Source: Citrobacter sp. MGH106
GTDB lineage: Bacteria > Pseudomonadota > Gammaproteobacteria > Enterobacterales > Enterobacteriaceae
DNA length: 64,000 bases
Assembly (NCBI RefSeq): GCF_001037495.1
Contig: NZ_KQ089823.1
Coordinates: 687,286-751,285 of the forward strand
Direction: 5' to 3'
Position 1 is the first letter of the stretch, and the number at the start of each line of letters is the position of its first letter. Shown here piece after piece: positions 53,137 through 64,000 of this stretch. The translations under genes and the position numbers were made by a program. Below the pieces are notes generated by a model. That model ran no database searches. It was not told where the DNA came from and saw only the letters and a program-made list of their open reading frames with translations.

Positions 53137-53152
53137 TGGCATGATTTCTGCT
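53137..53152 (+). promoter_or_regulatory. Sigma-54 promoter of zraSR
   Basis: TGGCAT-GATTT-CTGCT fits the -24/-12 consensus (GG and GC doublets correctly spaced), 47 bases before the zraS start. Confidence 0.82.
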
Positions 53153-53198
53153 GTATACCTGAAACGAAGCAAGGTAACGATGGTGAAAGGGAGAACGT

Positions 53199-54593
53199 AT
53201 GCGTTTATATAAGGATACGGCGGCAAAGTGGCTGAGCAGACTATTGCCGGCGGCAATCCTGATATTGGTCGGCTGGTTTTCTATTATGACCATTCGGGAC
53301 TATGGTCGGGAAAGCGACGCCGCCCGGCAAACGTTACTGGAAAAAGGGAGTGTGCTGATCCGCGCCCTTGAGTCTGGTACGCGTGTGGGAATGGGAATGC
53401 GTATGCATCATGCTCAGCAACAAACGTTGCTGGAGGAAATGGCGGTGCAACCGGGGGTGCTATGGTTTGCTGTCGTAGACACGCATGGCACCATCATTAC
53501 GCACAGTAATTCCGCGATGGTTGGCAAAACACTCTATTCGCCAGATGTGCTGCGAGAGCTAAATTCTGGGGAACAGGAACGCTGGCGGCGTATCGATATA
53601 CCGGCCGATGACGGCGAAAAAATGCCGGTACTGGAAATTTATCGCCAGTTCCAGCCGATGTATGGTCCAGGAAGACACGGCATGGCGCGCTGTGACGGTA
53701 ATGACGAGCACAGTAATACGCCTGAGCAAACCATTTTTATCGCCTTTGATGCCAGCGATCTGGCGGCAACGCAGGCCAGAGAGTGGCGTAATACACTGAT
53801 TGTCCTTTCTGCGCTGGCGGCCGTGCTGCTGGCAACTGTGCTGACATTTTTCTGGTATCAGCGCTATCAGCGTTCGTATAAAGAATTGCAGGATGCGATG
53901 AAGCGCAAAGAGAAATTGATGGCGCTCGGACATCTGGCGGCAGGGGTAGCGCATGAAATTCGTAACCCACTGTCTTCCATCAAAGGATTAGCGAAGTATT
54001 TTGCCGAACGTACGCCAGCGGGTGGTGAGTCGCATGAACTGGCACAAGTGATGGCGAAAGAGGCAGACCGTTTAAACCGGGTGGTGAGTGAACTGCTGGA
54101 GCTGGTGAAGCCTGCTCATCTGACGCTGCAAAAGGTGGATCTTAATGAGGTCATCAACCACTCCCTGCATCTGGTCAGCCAGGATGCCCTAAGTCGGGAA
54201 ATCCAGCTGCAGTTTACAGCAGACACCTCTTTACCGGCTATTCAGGCTGATCCTGATCGGCTTACGCAGGTCCTGCTGAATCTGTACCTGAACGCCATTC
54301 ATGCCATTGGCCATCAGGGTACGATTACGGTTGAGGTGAGTGAAAGTAGTGCCGATCGGGTTAAAATTGTGGTGACTGATAGCGGAAAGGGTATTGCGCC
54401 CGAACAGCTGGAGGCCATTTTTACGCCTTATTTCACGACGAAAGCCGACGGTACTGGTCTGGGGCTGGCGGTGGTGCAAAACATCATTGAACAGCACGGC
54501 GGAACCATTCAGGTGACAAGTATTGAGGGCAAAGGCGCGGTCTTTACTCTCTGGCTGCCGATCAAAGCGAAACAACAGGACAGACAAGGATGA
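53199..54593 (+). CDS. zraS: Zinc-responsive sensor histidine kinase ZraS
   Basis: The 464-residue inner-membrane kinase has a first membrane helix (about residues 14-32), a periplasmic sensor domain, a second helix (about 196-217), and a cytoplasmic HisKA (phospho-His in GVAHEIRNPLSSIKG) plus HATPase_c domain (NLYLNAIHAIG, DSGKGIAPE, GTGLGLAVV). It phosphorylates ZraR in response to high periplasmic zinc. Its stop overlaps the zraR start by 4 bases (ATGA). Confidence 0.96.
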   Translation: MRLYKDTAAKWLSRLLPAAILILVGWFSIMTIRDYGRESDAARQTLLEKGSVLIRALESGTRVGMGMRMHHAQQQTLLEEMAVQPGVLWFAVVDTHGTIITHSNSAMVGKTLYSPDVLRELNSGEQERWRRIDIPADDGEKMPVLEIYRQFQPMYGPGRHGMARCDGNDEHSNTPEQTIFIAFDASDLAATQAREWRNTLIVLSALAAVLLATVLTFFWYQRYQRSYKELQDAMKRKEKLMALGHLAAGVAHEIRNPLSSIKGLAKYFAERTPAGGESHELAQVMAKEADRLNRVVSELLELVKPAHLTLQKVDLNEVINHSLHLVSQDALSREIQLQFTADTSLPAIQADPDRLTQVLLNLYLNAIHAIGHQGTITVEVSESSADRVKIVVTDSGKGIAPEQLEAIFTPYFTTKADGTGLGLAVVQNIIEQHGGTIQVTSIEGKGAVFTLWLPIKAKQQDRQG

Positions 54594-55915
54594 CTCACGG
54601 ACAAATCGATATTCTGGTTGTGGATGATGACATTAGTCACTGCACGATTTTACAGGCGCTGCTTCGCGGCTGGGGCTATAACGTATCACTGGCCTATAGT
54701 GGCCGGGAGGCGCTGGAGCAGGTGCGTGAACACGTTTTTGATCTGGTGCTGTGCGATGTGCGTATGGCAGAGATGGATGGCATCGAAACACTGAAAGAGA
54801 TAAAAGTCCTGAATCCGGCGATACCTATTTTGATTATGACCGCATTTTCCAGCGTCGAAACGGCGGTGGAAGCACTCAAAGCCGGGGCGCTGGACTATTT
54901 AATTAAGCCATTGGACTTTGACCGACTGCAGGAGACGCTGGAAAAGTCGCTGGCGCATACGCGGGATACCACCGTTGAATCGCTTTCGGCTCCGGCTTCG
55001 CAGTTTGGCATGATTGGCAGAAGTCCGGTGATGCAGCAACTGCTTAATGAGATTGCGATGGTGGCACCGTCGGATGCCACAGTGCTCATTCATGGAGACT
55101 CCGGGACGGGGAAAGAATTGGTTGCCCGTGCGCTGCATGCCAGTAGCGCACGTTGTAATAAACCGCTGGTGACGCTGAACTGCGCGGCACTCAATGAATC
55201 CCTGCTGGAGTCTGAACTGTTTGGTCATGAAAAAGGGGCGTTTACGGGGGCCGACAAACGGCGGGAAGGTCGCTTTGTGGAAGCCGACGGTGGTACGTTA
55301 TTTCTCGATGAAATTGGCGATATTTCACCGCTGATGCAGGTGCGTCTGCTACGGGCGATTCAGGAACGCGAAGTTCAACGTGTGGGCAGCAACCAGACTC
55401 TTGCTGTCGATGTCCGACTGATAGCTGCGACGCACCGCGATTTAGCACAAGAGGTCAATGCCGGGCGTTTTCGTCAGGATCTCTACTACCGGCTGAATGT
55501 GGTCACCATTGAAATGCCCGCGCTTCGTCAGCGTAGGGAAGATATTCCGTTGCTGGCGGAACATTTTTTGCAGCATTTTGCGCAGCGTAACCGCAAAGCG
55601 GTGAAAGGCTTTACCCCACAGGCAATGGATCTGTTGATCCACTATGACTGGCCGGGGAATATTCGCGAGCTGGAAAACGCCATTGAACGGGCAGTGGTTC
55701 TGCTGACGGGAGAATATATCTCTGAGCGTGAGCTGCCGATGGCAATTGCCGCGACGCCGATAAAAGCAGAAAGCAGTCTGGAGATTCAACCGCTGGTGGA
55801 TGTCGAAAAAGAGGTTATTCTGGCGGCGCTGGAAAAAACGGGCGGCAACAAAACTGAAGCCGCCCGTCAGTTAGGGATCACGCGTAAAACGCTGTTGGCG
55901 AAAATTTCGCGTTAG
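54590..55915 (+). CDS. zraR: Sigma-54-dependent response regulator ZraR
   Basis: The 441-residue NtrC-family activator has a receiver domain (VVDDDISHC, phospho-Asp in [13 protein letters not shown]), an AAA+ domain with Walker A GDSGTGKE and the sigma-54 contact loop GAFTGA, and a C-terminal Fis-type HTH ([20 protein letters not shown]). It activates zraP and zraSR. Its stop codon interlocks with the convergent purD stop over 4 bases. Confidence 0.97.
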   Translation: MTHGQIDILVVDDDISHCTILQALLRGWGYNVSLAYSGREALEQVREHVFDLVLCDVRMAEMDGIETLKEIKVLNPAIPILIMTAFSSVETAVEALKAGALDYLIKPLDFDRLQETLEKSLAHTRDTTVESLSAPASQFGMIGRSPVMQQLLNEIAMVAPSDATVLIHGDSGTGKELVARALHASSARCNKPLVTLNCAALNESLLESELFGHEKGAFTGADKRREGRFVEADGGTLFLDEIGDISPLMQVRLLRAIQEREVQRVGSNQTLAVDVRLIAATHRDLAQEVNAGRFRQDLYYRLNVVTIEMPALRQRREDIPLLAEHFLQHFAQRNRKAVKGFTPQAMDLLIHYDWPGNIRELENAIERAVVLLTGEYISERELPMAIAATPIKAESSLEIQPLVDVEKEVILAALEKTGGNKTEAARQLGITRKTLLAKISR

Positions 55916-57201
55916 CGTTGCTCGCGCTCGATAGCGCGCCAGCCAATGTCGTTACGGCTAAAGCTGCCATCCCAGTGGATATCGGTCATTAAGGCGTAAG
56001 CGCGTTTCTGCGCTTCGGCCACGGTATACCCCAGTGCGGTGGCACACAGGACGCGACCACCGTTGGTCAGCACGCGATCGTCATCAGACAGTTTCGTGCC
56101 CGCATGGAATACTTTACCGCCTTCAATTTCTTCCAGCGGCAGGCCGTGGATCTCATCACCGGTATTGTAGTTGCCAGGATAACCGCCTGCAGCAATAACC
56201 ACGCCCAGAGATGCACGCTCGTCCCACTCGGAGGTTTTCTCATCCAGTTTACCGTCGCAGGCGGCGAGGCACAGGTCAACCAGGTCTGATTTCATGCGCA
56301 ACATGATCGGCTGAGTTTCCGGGTCGCCAAAGCGGCAGTTGAACTCGATAACTTTCGGGTTGCCTTGTTTGTCGATCATCAGACCGGCGTACAGGAAACC
56401 GGTGTAGGTGTTACCTTCCGCCGTCATCCCTTTCACAGTCGGCCAGATGATCCGTTCCATCGTGCGCTGGTGAACCTCGTCAGTCACTACCGGGGCCGGA
56501 GAGTAAGCCCCCATACCGCCAGTGTTCGGGCCAGTATCGCCATTGCCTACGCGTTTGTGGTCCTGGCTGGTAGCCATCGGTAGTACGTGCTCACCGTCAA
56601 CCATCACGATAAAGCTCGCTTCTTCACCGTCAAGAAACTCCTCGATTACGATGCGGTGACCGGCATCGCCAAAAGCGTTGCCTGCCAGCATATCGTGCAC
56701 AGCGGCTTCAGCTTCCTCCAGCGTCATCGCCACGATAACGCCTTTACCGGCAGCCAGACCGTCGGCCTTGATGACAATCGGAGCGCCTTTCTCACGCAGA
56801 TACGCCAGTGCAGGCTCGATTTCGGTGAAGTTCTGGTACTCCGCCGTCGGGATGTGATGACGGGCGAGGAAATCTTTAGTGAACGCTTTGGAGCCTTCAA
56901 GCTGCGCGGCACCTTCGGTTGGGCCAAAGATCTTCAGACCAGCAGCACTGAAAGCATCGACAACGCCAATCACCAGCGGCGCTTCCGGGCCAACGATAGT
57001 CAGATCAATTTTCTCGTTCTGGGCGAAGCTCAGCAAAGCCGGAATATCGGTAACATTGATCGCTACGTTTTGCAGTGTGGGCTCTAACGCGGTACCCGCA
57101 TTGCCCGGTGCAACAAAAACGGTATTAACCAATGGAGATTGTGCAGCTTTCCAGGCCAGGGCGTGCTCACGTCCACCGTTGCCAATAACTAATACTTTCA
57201 T
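55912..57201 (-). CDS. purD: Phosphoribosylamine-glycine ligase
   Basis: The 429-residue ATP-grasp enzyme makes glycinamide ribonucleotide in de novo purine synthesis. The N-terminal VIGNGGREHALAWK and the ATP-grasp motifs (KADGLAAGKGVIVA, FNCRFGDPETQ) are intact. It is second in the purHD operon, 15 bases after purH. Confidence 0.98.
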   Translation of the reverse strand: MKVLVIGNGGREHALAWKAAQSPLVNTVFVAPGNAGTALEPTLQNVAINVTDIPALLSFAQNEKIDLTIVGPEAPLVIGVVDAFSAAGLKIFGPTEGAAQLEGSKAFTKDFLARHHIPTAEYQNFTEIEPALAYLREKGAPIVIKADGLAAGKGVIVAMTLEEAEAAVHDMLAGNAFGDAGHRIVIEEFLDGEEASFIVMVDGEHVLPMATSQDHKRVGNGDTGPNTGGMGAYSPAPVVTDEVHQRTMERIIWPTVKGMTAEGNTYTGFLYAGLMIDKQGNPKVIEFNCRFGDPETQPIMLRMKSDLVDLCLAACDGKLDEKTSEWDERASLGVVIAAGGYPGNYNTGDEIHGLPLEEIEGGKVFHAGTKLSDDDRVLTNGGRVLCATALGYTVAEAQKRAYALMTDIHWDGSFSRNDIGWRAIEREQR

Positions 57202-57216
57202 CGTCTGCTCCGTGGA

Positions 57217-58806
57217 TTAATGGCGGAAATGGCGCATATCGGTAAAGATCATTGCAATGCCGTGTTCATCGGCGGCAGCAATTACCTCATCATCACGAAT
57301 GGAACCGCCTGGCTGGATCACACAGCTCACACCAACGGCGGCAGCGGCATCAATACCATCACGGAACGGGAAGAAGGCGTCAGATGCCATCGCGGAGCCT
57401 TTTACTTCCAGTCCTTCGTCGGCAGCTTTAATCCCGGCGATCTTCGCAGAGTAAACACGGCTCATCTGACCTGCACCTATGCCGATAGTCATGTTCTCTT
57501 TGGCGTAGACAATGGCGTTAGACTTGACGAATTTCGCGACTTTCCAGCAGAACAACGCATCACGCAGTTCTTGTTCGGTAGGCTGACGTTTGCTCACCAC
57601 GCGCAGTTCACCTTCGGTGACCATACCCAGGTCGCGATCCTGAACCAGCAGGCCGCCGTTAACGCGTTTGAAATCCAGCCCCGGCACACGCTGTGCCCAT
57701 TGACCACAGGTCAGGACGCGAACGTTCTGCTTAGCGGCGGTGATTTTCAGTGCGTCTGCAGTGGCTGACGGGGCGATGATCACTTCAACAAACTGACGGG
57801 AGATGATGGCTTGTGCCGTTTCTGCATCCAGTTCGCGGTTAAAGGCAATGATGCCGCCGAACGCGGAGGTCGGGTCAGTTTTGTACGCGCGGTCGTAGGC
57901 GTCGAGAATAGAAGTACTTACTGCCACGCCGCACGGGTTGGCGTGCTTAACGATAACACAGGCTGGCTCATTGAACTCTTTTACGCATTCCAGCGCCGCG
58001 TCAGTATCAGCGATGTTGTTATAGGAAAGCGCTTTACCTTGTACCTGTTGTGCGGTAGCTACAGAAGCTTCTTTTACATTCTCTTCTATATAGAAGGCTG
58101 CCTGCTGGTGGCTGTTCTCGCCGTAGCGCATATCCTGCTTCTTAATGAAGTTCAGGTTCAGAGTACGCGGGAAGCGTCCAGCGGCTTCTTTGCTTTCACC
58201 GTGATAGGCCGGAACCATGCTGCCGAAGTAGTTGGCAATCATGCTGTCGTAAGCGGCGGTGTGTTCGAAGGCTTTGATGGCGAGATCGAAACGGGTATCG
58301 AGAGTCAGTGAGCCGTCGTTGGCATCCATCTCTTTAATAATGGCGTCGTAGTCGTTGCTCTTTACCACGATAGCAACGTCTTTATGGTTCTTGGCGGCAG
58401 AGCGCACCATGGTCGGGCCGCCGATATCAATGTTTTCTACAGCATCTTCCAGCGAGCAGCCTTCACGAGCGACGGTCTCGGCGAACGGATACAGGTTAAC
58501 GACAACCATATCGATAGGTGCAATACCGTGTTGTTCCATTATCCCGTCATCCTGGCCGCGACGACCCAGAATGCCGCCGTGTACTTTTGGATGCAGGGTT
58601 TTCACACGTCCATCCATCATTTCCGGGAAGCCGGTGTAATCGGAAACTTCGGTCACTGGCAGACCTTTCTCTGCTAACAGGCGAGCGGTGCCGCCTGTAG
58701 ACAGCAATTCCACACCGCGTGCGGAAAGTGCCTGAGCGAATTCGATAATACCTGCTTTGTCAGAAACACTGAGCAGAGCGCGGCGGACTGGACGACGTTG
58801 TTGCAT
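57217..58806 (-). CDS. purH: AICAR transformylase / IMP cyclohydrolase
   Basis: The 529-residue bifunctional enzyme does the last two steps of IMP synthesis. The N-terminal domain ([15 protein letters not shown]) is the cyclohydrolase and the C-terminal domain, with KHANPCGVA and the [12 protein letters not shown] stretch, is the transformylase. First gene of purHD; the mRNA leader has a perfect 17-bp hairpin and a PurR box lies upstream. Confidence 0.98.
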   Translation of the reverse strand: MQQRRPVRRALLSVSDKAGIIEFAQALSARGVELLSTGGTARLLAEKGLPVTEVSDYTGFPEMMDGRVKTLHPKVHGGILGRRGQDDGIMEQHGIAPIDMVVVNLYPFAETVAREGCSLEDAVENIDIGGPTMVRSAAKNHKDVAIVVKSNDYDAIIKEMDANDGSLTLDTRFDLAIKAFEHTAAYDSMIANYFGSMVPAYHGESKEAAGRFPRTLNLNFIKKQDMRYGENSHQQAAFYIEENVKEASVATAQQVQGKALSYNNIADTDAALECVKEFNEPACVIVKHANPCGVAVSTSILDAYDRAYKTDPTSAFGGIIAFNRELDAETAQAIISRQFVEVIIAPSATADALKITAAKQNVRVLTCGQWAQRVPGLDFKRVNGGLLVQDRDLGMVTEGELRVVSKRQPTEQELRDALFCWKVAKFVKSNAIVYAKENMTIGIGAGQMSRVYSAKIAGIKAADEGLEVKGSAMASDAFFPFRDGIDAAAAVGVSCVIQPGGSIRDDEVIAAADEHGIAMIFTDMRHFRH

Positions 58807-58838
58807 GGTAAATCCCCTGGATTTGACTATAACAGAGA

Positions 58839-58876
58839 GCGTTAGCTGAGTTTTTGCGTAAAAACTCAGCTAACGC
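58839..58876 (-). other. Perfect 17-bp hairpin in the purH leader
   Basis: GCGTTAGCTGAGTTTTT (58839-58855) and its exact reverse complement (58860-58876) flank a 4-nt loop, 33 bases before the purH start. A second small palindrome CCCC-TTAC-GGGG (58877-58886 region) abuts it. There is no T-run after the stem on either strand. Confidence 0.85.
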
Positions 58877-58907
58877 CCCTTACGGGGCATCCTTGTTTTG
58901 CCGCAGC

Positions 58908-58929
58908 ATTGTAACGAAAACGTTTGCGC
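58908..58929 (-). promoter_or_regulatory. PurR operator and -10 of the purHD promoter
   Basis: ACGAAAACGTTTGCGC (58914-58929) matches the PurR box ACGCAAACGTTTGCGT at 14 of 16 positions. On the minus strand TACAAT (58913-58908) directly downstream is a good -10, so PurR would block the promoter core. The -35 is not clear. Confidence 0.88.
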
Positions 58930-59110
58930 AACGCTCGCGAATTTTTCTTATTCAATATTTACCCTTATTTTGCCAACTAAAGATCGCACTTACAGGGAGA
59001 GGATCGTCGAAATGATCGTGCTGTTTGTGGATAACTCTGTGTGTAAAAGGGTATAAGGCAGGGTTTTGCTGTGGAATGCAGCAGTCAGTCATTTTTCTGA
59101 CATTTAAGGG

Positions 59111-59138
59111 TTGCGGGTGCCGGAGAACTCCCTATAAT
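59111..59138 (+). promoter_or_regulatory. rRNA operon promoter P1 (rrnE position)
   Basis: TTGCGG (59111-59116), 16 bp, TATAAT (59133-59138) and the discriminator GCGCCTCC. The -35 differs from the TTGTCA of the other operon; the core from CTCCCTATAATGCGCCTCCA is shared. Confidence 0.9.
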
Positions 59139-59220
59139 GCGCCTCCATCGACACGGCGGATGTGAATCACTTCACACAAACAGCCGGTCCGGTTGAAGAG
59201 AAAAATCCTGACATTCAGGG

Positions 59221-59248
59221 TTGACTCTGAAAGAGGAAAGCGTAATAT
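59221..59248 (+). promoter_or_regulatory. rRNA operon promoter P2 (rrnE position)
   Basis: TTGACT (59221-59226), 16 bp, TAATAT (59243-59248). BoxA (TGCTCTTTAACA) follows at 59287-59298. Confidence 0.88.
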
Positions 59249-59426
59249 ACGCCACCTCGCGACAGAGCGCTAAAGCGCGTCGCAACTGCTCTTTAACAAT
59301 TTATCAGACAATCTGTGTGGGCACTCAATGATACGGATTCTTAACGTCGCAAGACGAAAAATGAATACCAAGTCTCTGAGTGAACACGTAATTCATTACG
59401 AAGTTTAATTCACGAGCATCAAACTT

Positions 59427-60968
<1,542 letters not shown>

Positions 60969-61201
60969 CCTTAAAGAACCGTTCCTTGTAGTGTCCACAC
61001 AGATTGTCTGATGAATGATGAACTTCTGAATGTACTTTCGAGTGCATTAAGAAGTTTTGCTCTTTAAAAATCTGGATCAAGCTGAAAATTGAAACGACAC
61101 ACTGTGTCTGTTCTCCGTAATAAGAGCAGATAAATGGTGTGTTCGAGTCTCTCAAATTTTCGCAACACGATGGTGTTTTACGAAACATCTTCGGGTTGTG
61201 A
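60969..61201 (+). other. 16S-23S spacer without tRNA gene
   Basis: The spacer is only 233 bases (535 in the first operon). It passes from GATTGTCTGATGA, shared with the first operon, straight to the BoxB-like hairpin at 61021-61056 (15 bp, TTCG loop, one G-A mismatch) and the BoxA-like GCTCTTTAAAAA. No cloverleaf, CCA end or tRNA-Glu/Ile/Ala sequence is present. Confidence 0.92.

Positions 61202-64000
<2,799 letters not shown>

Noticed and set aside
61021..61056. TTCG hairpin in the rrnE spacer as a novel RNA replacing the tRNA
   Set aside because: The first operon has a comparable hairpin at the same place before CTCTTTAAAAA, and E. coli has one too, so it is the normal BoxB-type spacer element.

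Overview
The window is chromosomal DNA of an enteric gammaproteobacterium. Gene order from argH through oxyR, btuB, murI, an rRNA operon, murB, tufB, rpoBC, thiCEFSGH, hemE, hupA, zraPSR and purHD to a second rRNA operon is the 'minute 89-90' backbone known from Escherichia coli K-12, and most proteins are nearly identical to their E. coli counterparts. The 16S sequence looks closest to Citrobacter (C. freundii-like) from memory; this genus call is an inference and was not searched.

Layout. 1-1314: 3' part of argH and its terminator. 1332-10465: an accessory sugar locus inserted between argH and oxyS/oxyR, which are neighbours in E. coli K-12. It holds a divergent AraD/UlaF-type 4-epimerase, a DeoR-type regulator, a complete RbsABC-like ABC importer (binding protein, double ATPase, two permeases), a UlaE-type 3-epimerase and a LyxK-type L-xylulokinase. 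Together these make a self-contained route: import, phosphorylation to L-xylulose 5-phosphate, 3-epimerisation to L-ribulose 5-phosphate, and 4-epimerisation to D-xylulose 5-phosphate. 10478-18399: the OxyS sRNA and oxyR, sthA, fabR-yijD, trmA, btuB with a cobalamin riboswitch, and murI overlapping btuB. 18450-24006: a complete rRNA operon at the rrnB position (16S, tRNA-Ile, tRNA-Ala, 23S, 5S, terminator).

24126-29283: murB-birA, coaA, and the thrU-tyrU-glyT-thrT-tufB operon. 29456-41598: secE-nusG, rplKA, rplJL-rpoBC with promoters, the L10 leader, the rplL-rpoB attenuator and the rpoC terminator. 41882-47442: thiCEFSGH on the minus strand behind a TPP riboswitch. 47500-52448: rsd, nudC, hemE, nfi, yjaG, hupA, yjaH. 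52486-55915: the zinc-stress zraP / zraSR system with sigma-54 promoters and two ZraR-type palindromes. 55912-58929: purHD with a PurR box. 59111-64000: the start of a second rRNA operon at the rrnE position, cut inside 23S by the window end.

Most of the window is ordinary core genome. The points that stand out are the ABC-linked L-xylulose-type locus with helically phased repeats in its control region; a 16S-23S spacer with no tRNA gene in the rrnE-position operon; Ile/Ala tRNAs (not the Glu tRNA of E. coli K-12) in the rrnB-position operon; compensatory differences between the two 16S copies; and several nested or unusual RNA hairpins (purH leader, nusG-rplK, rpoB-rpoC, hupA-yjaH). I saw no insertion sequence, prophage or CRISPR array.
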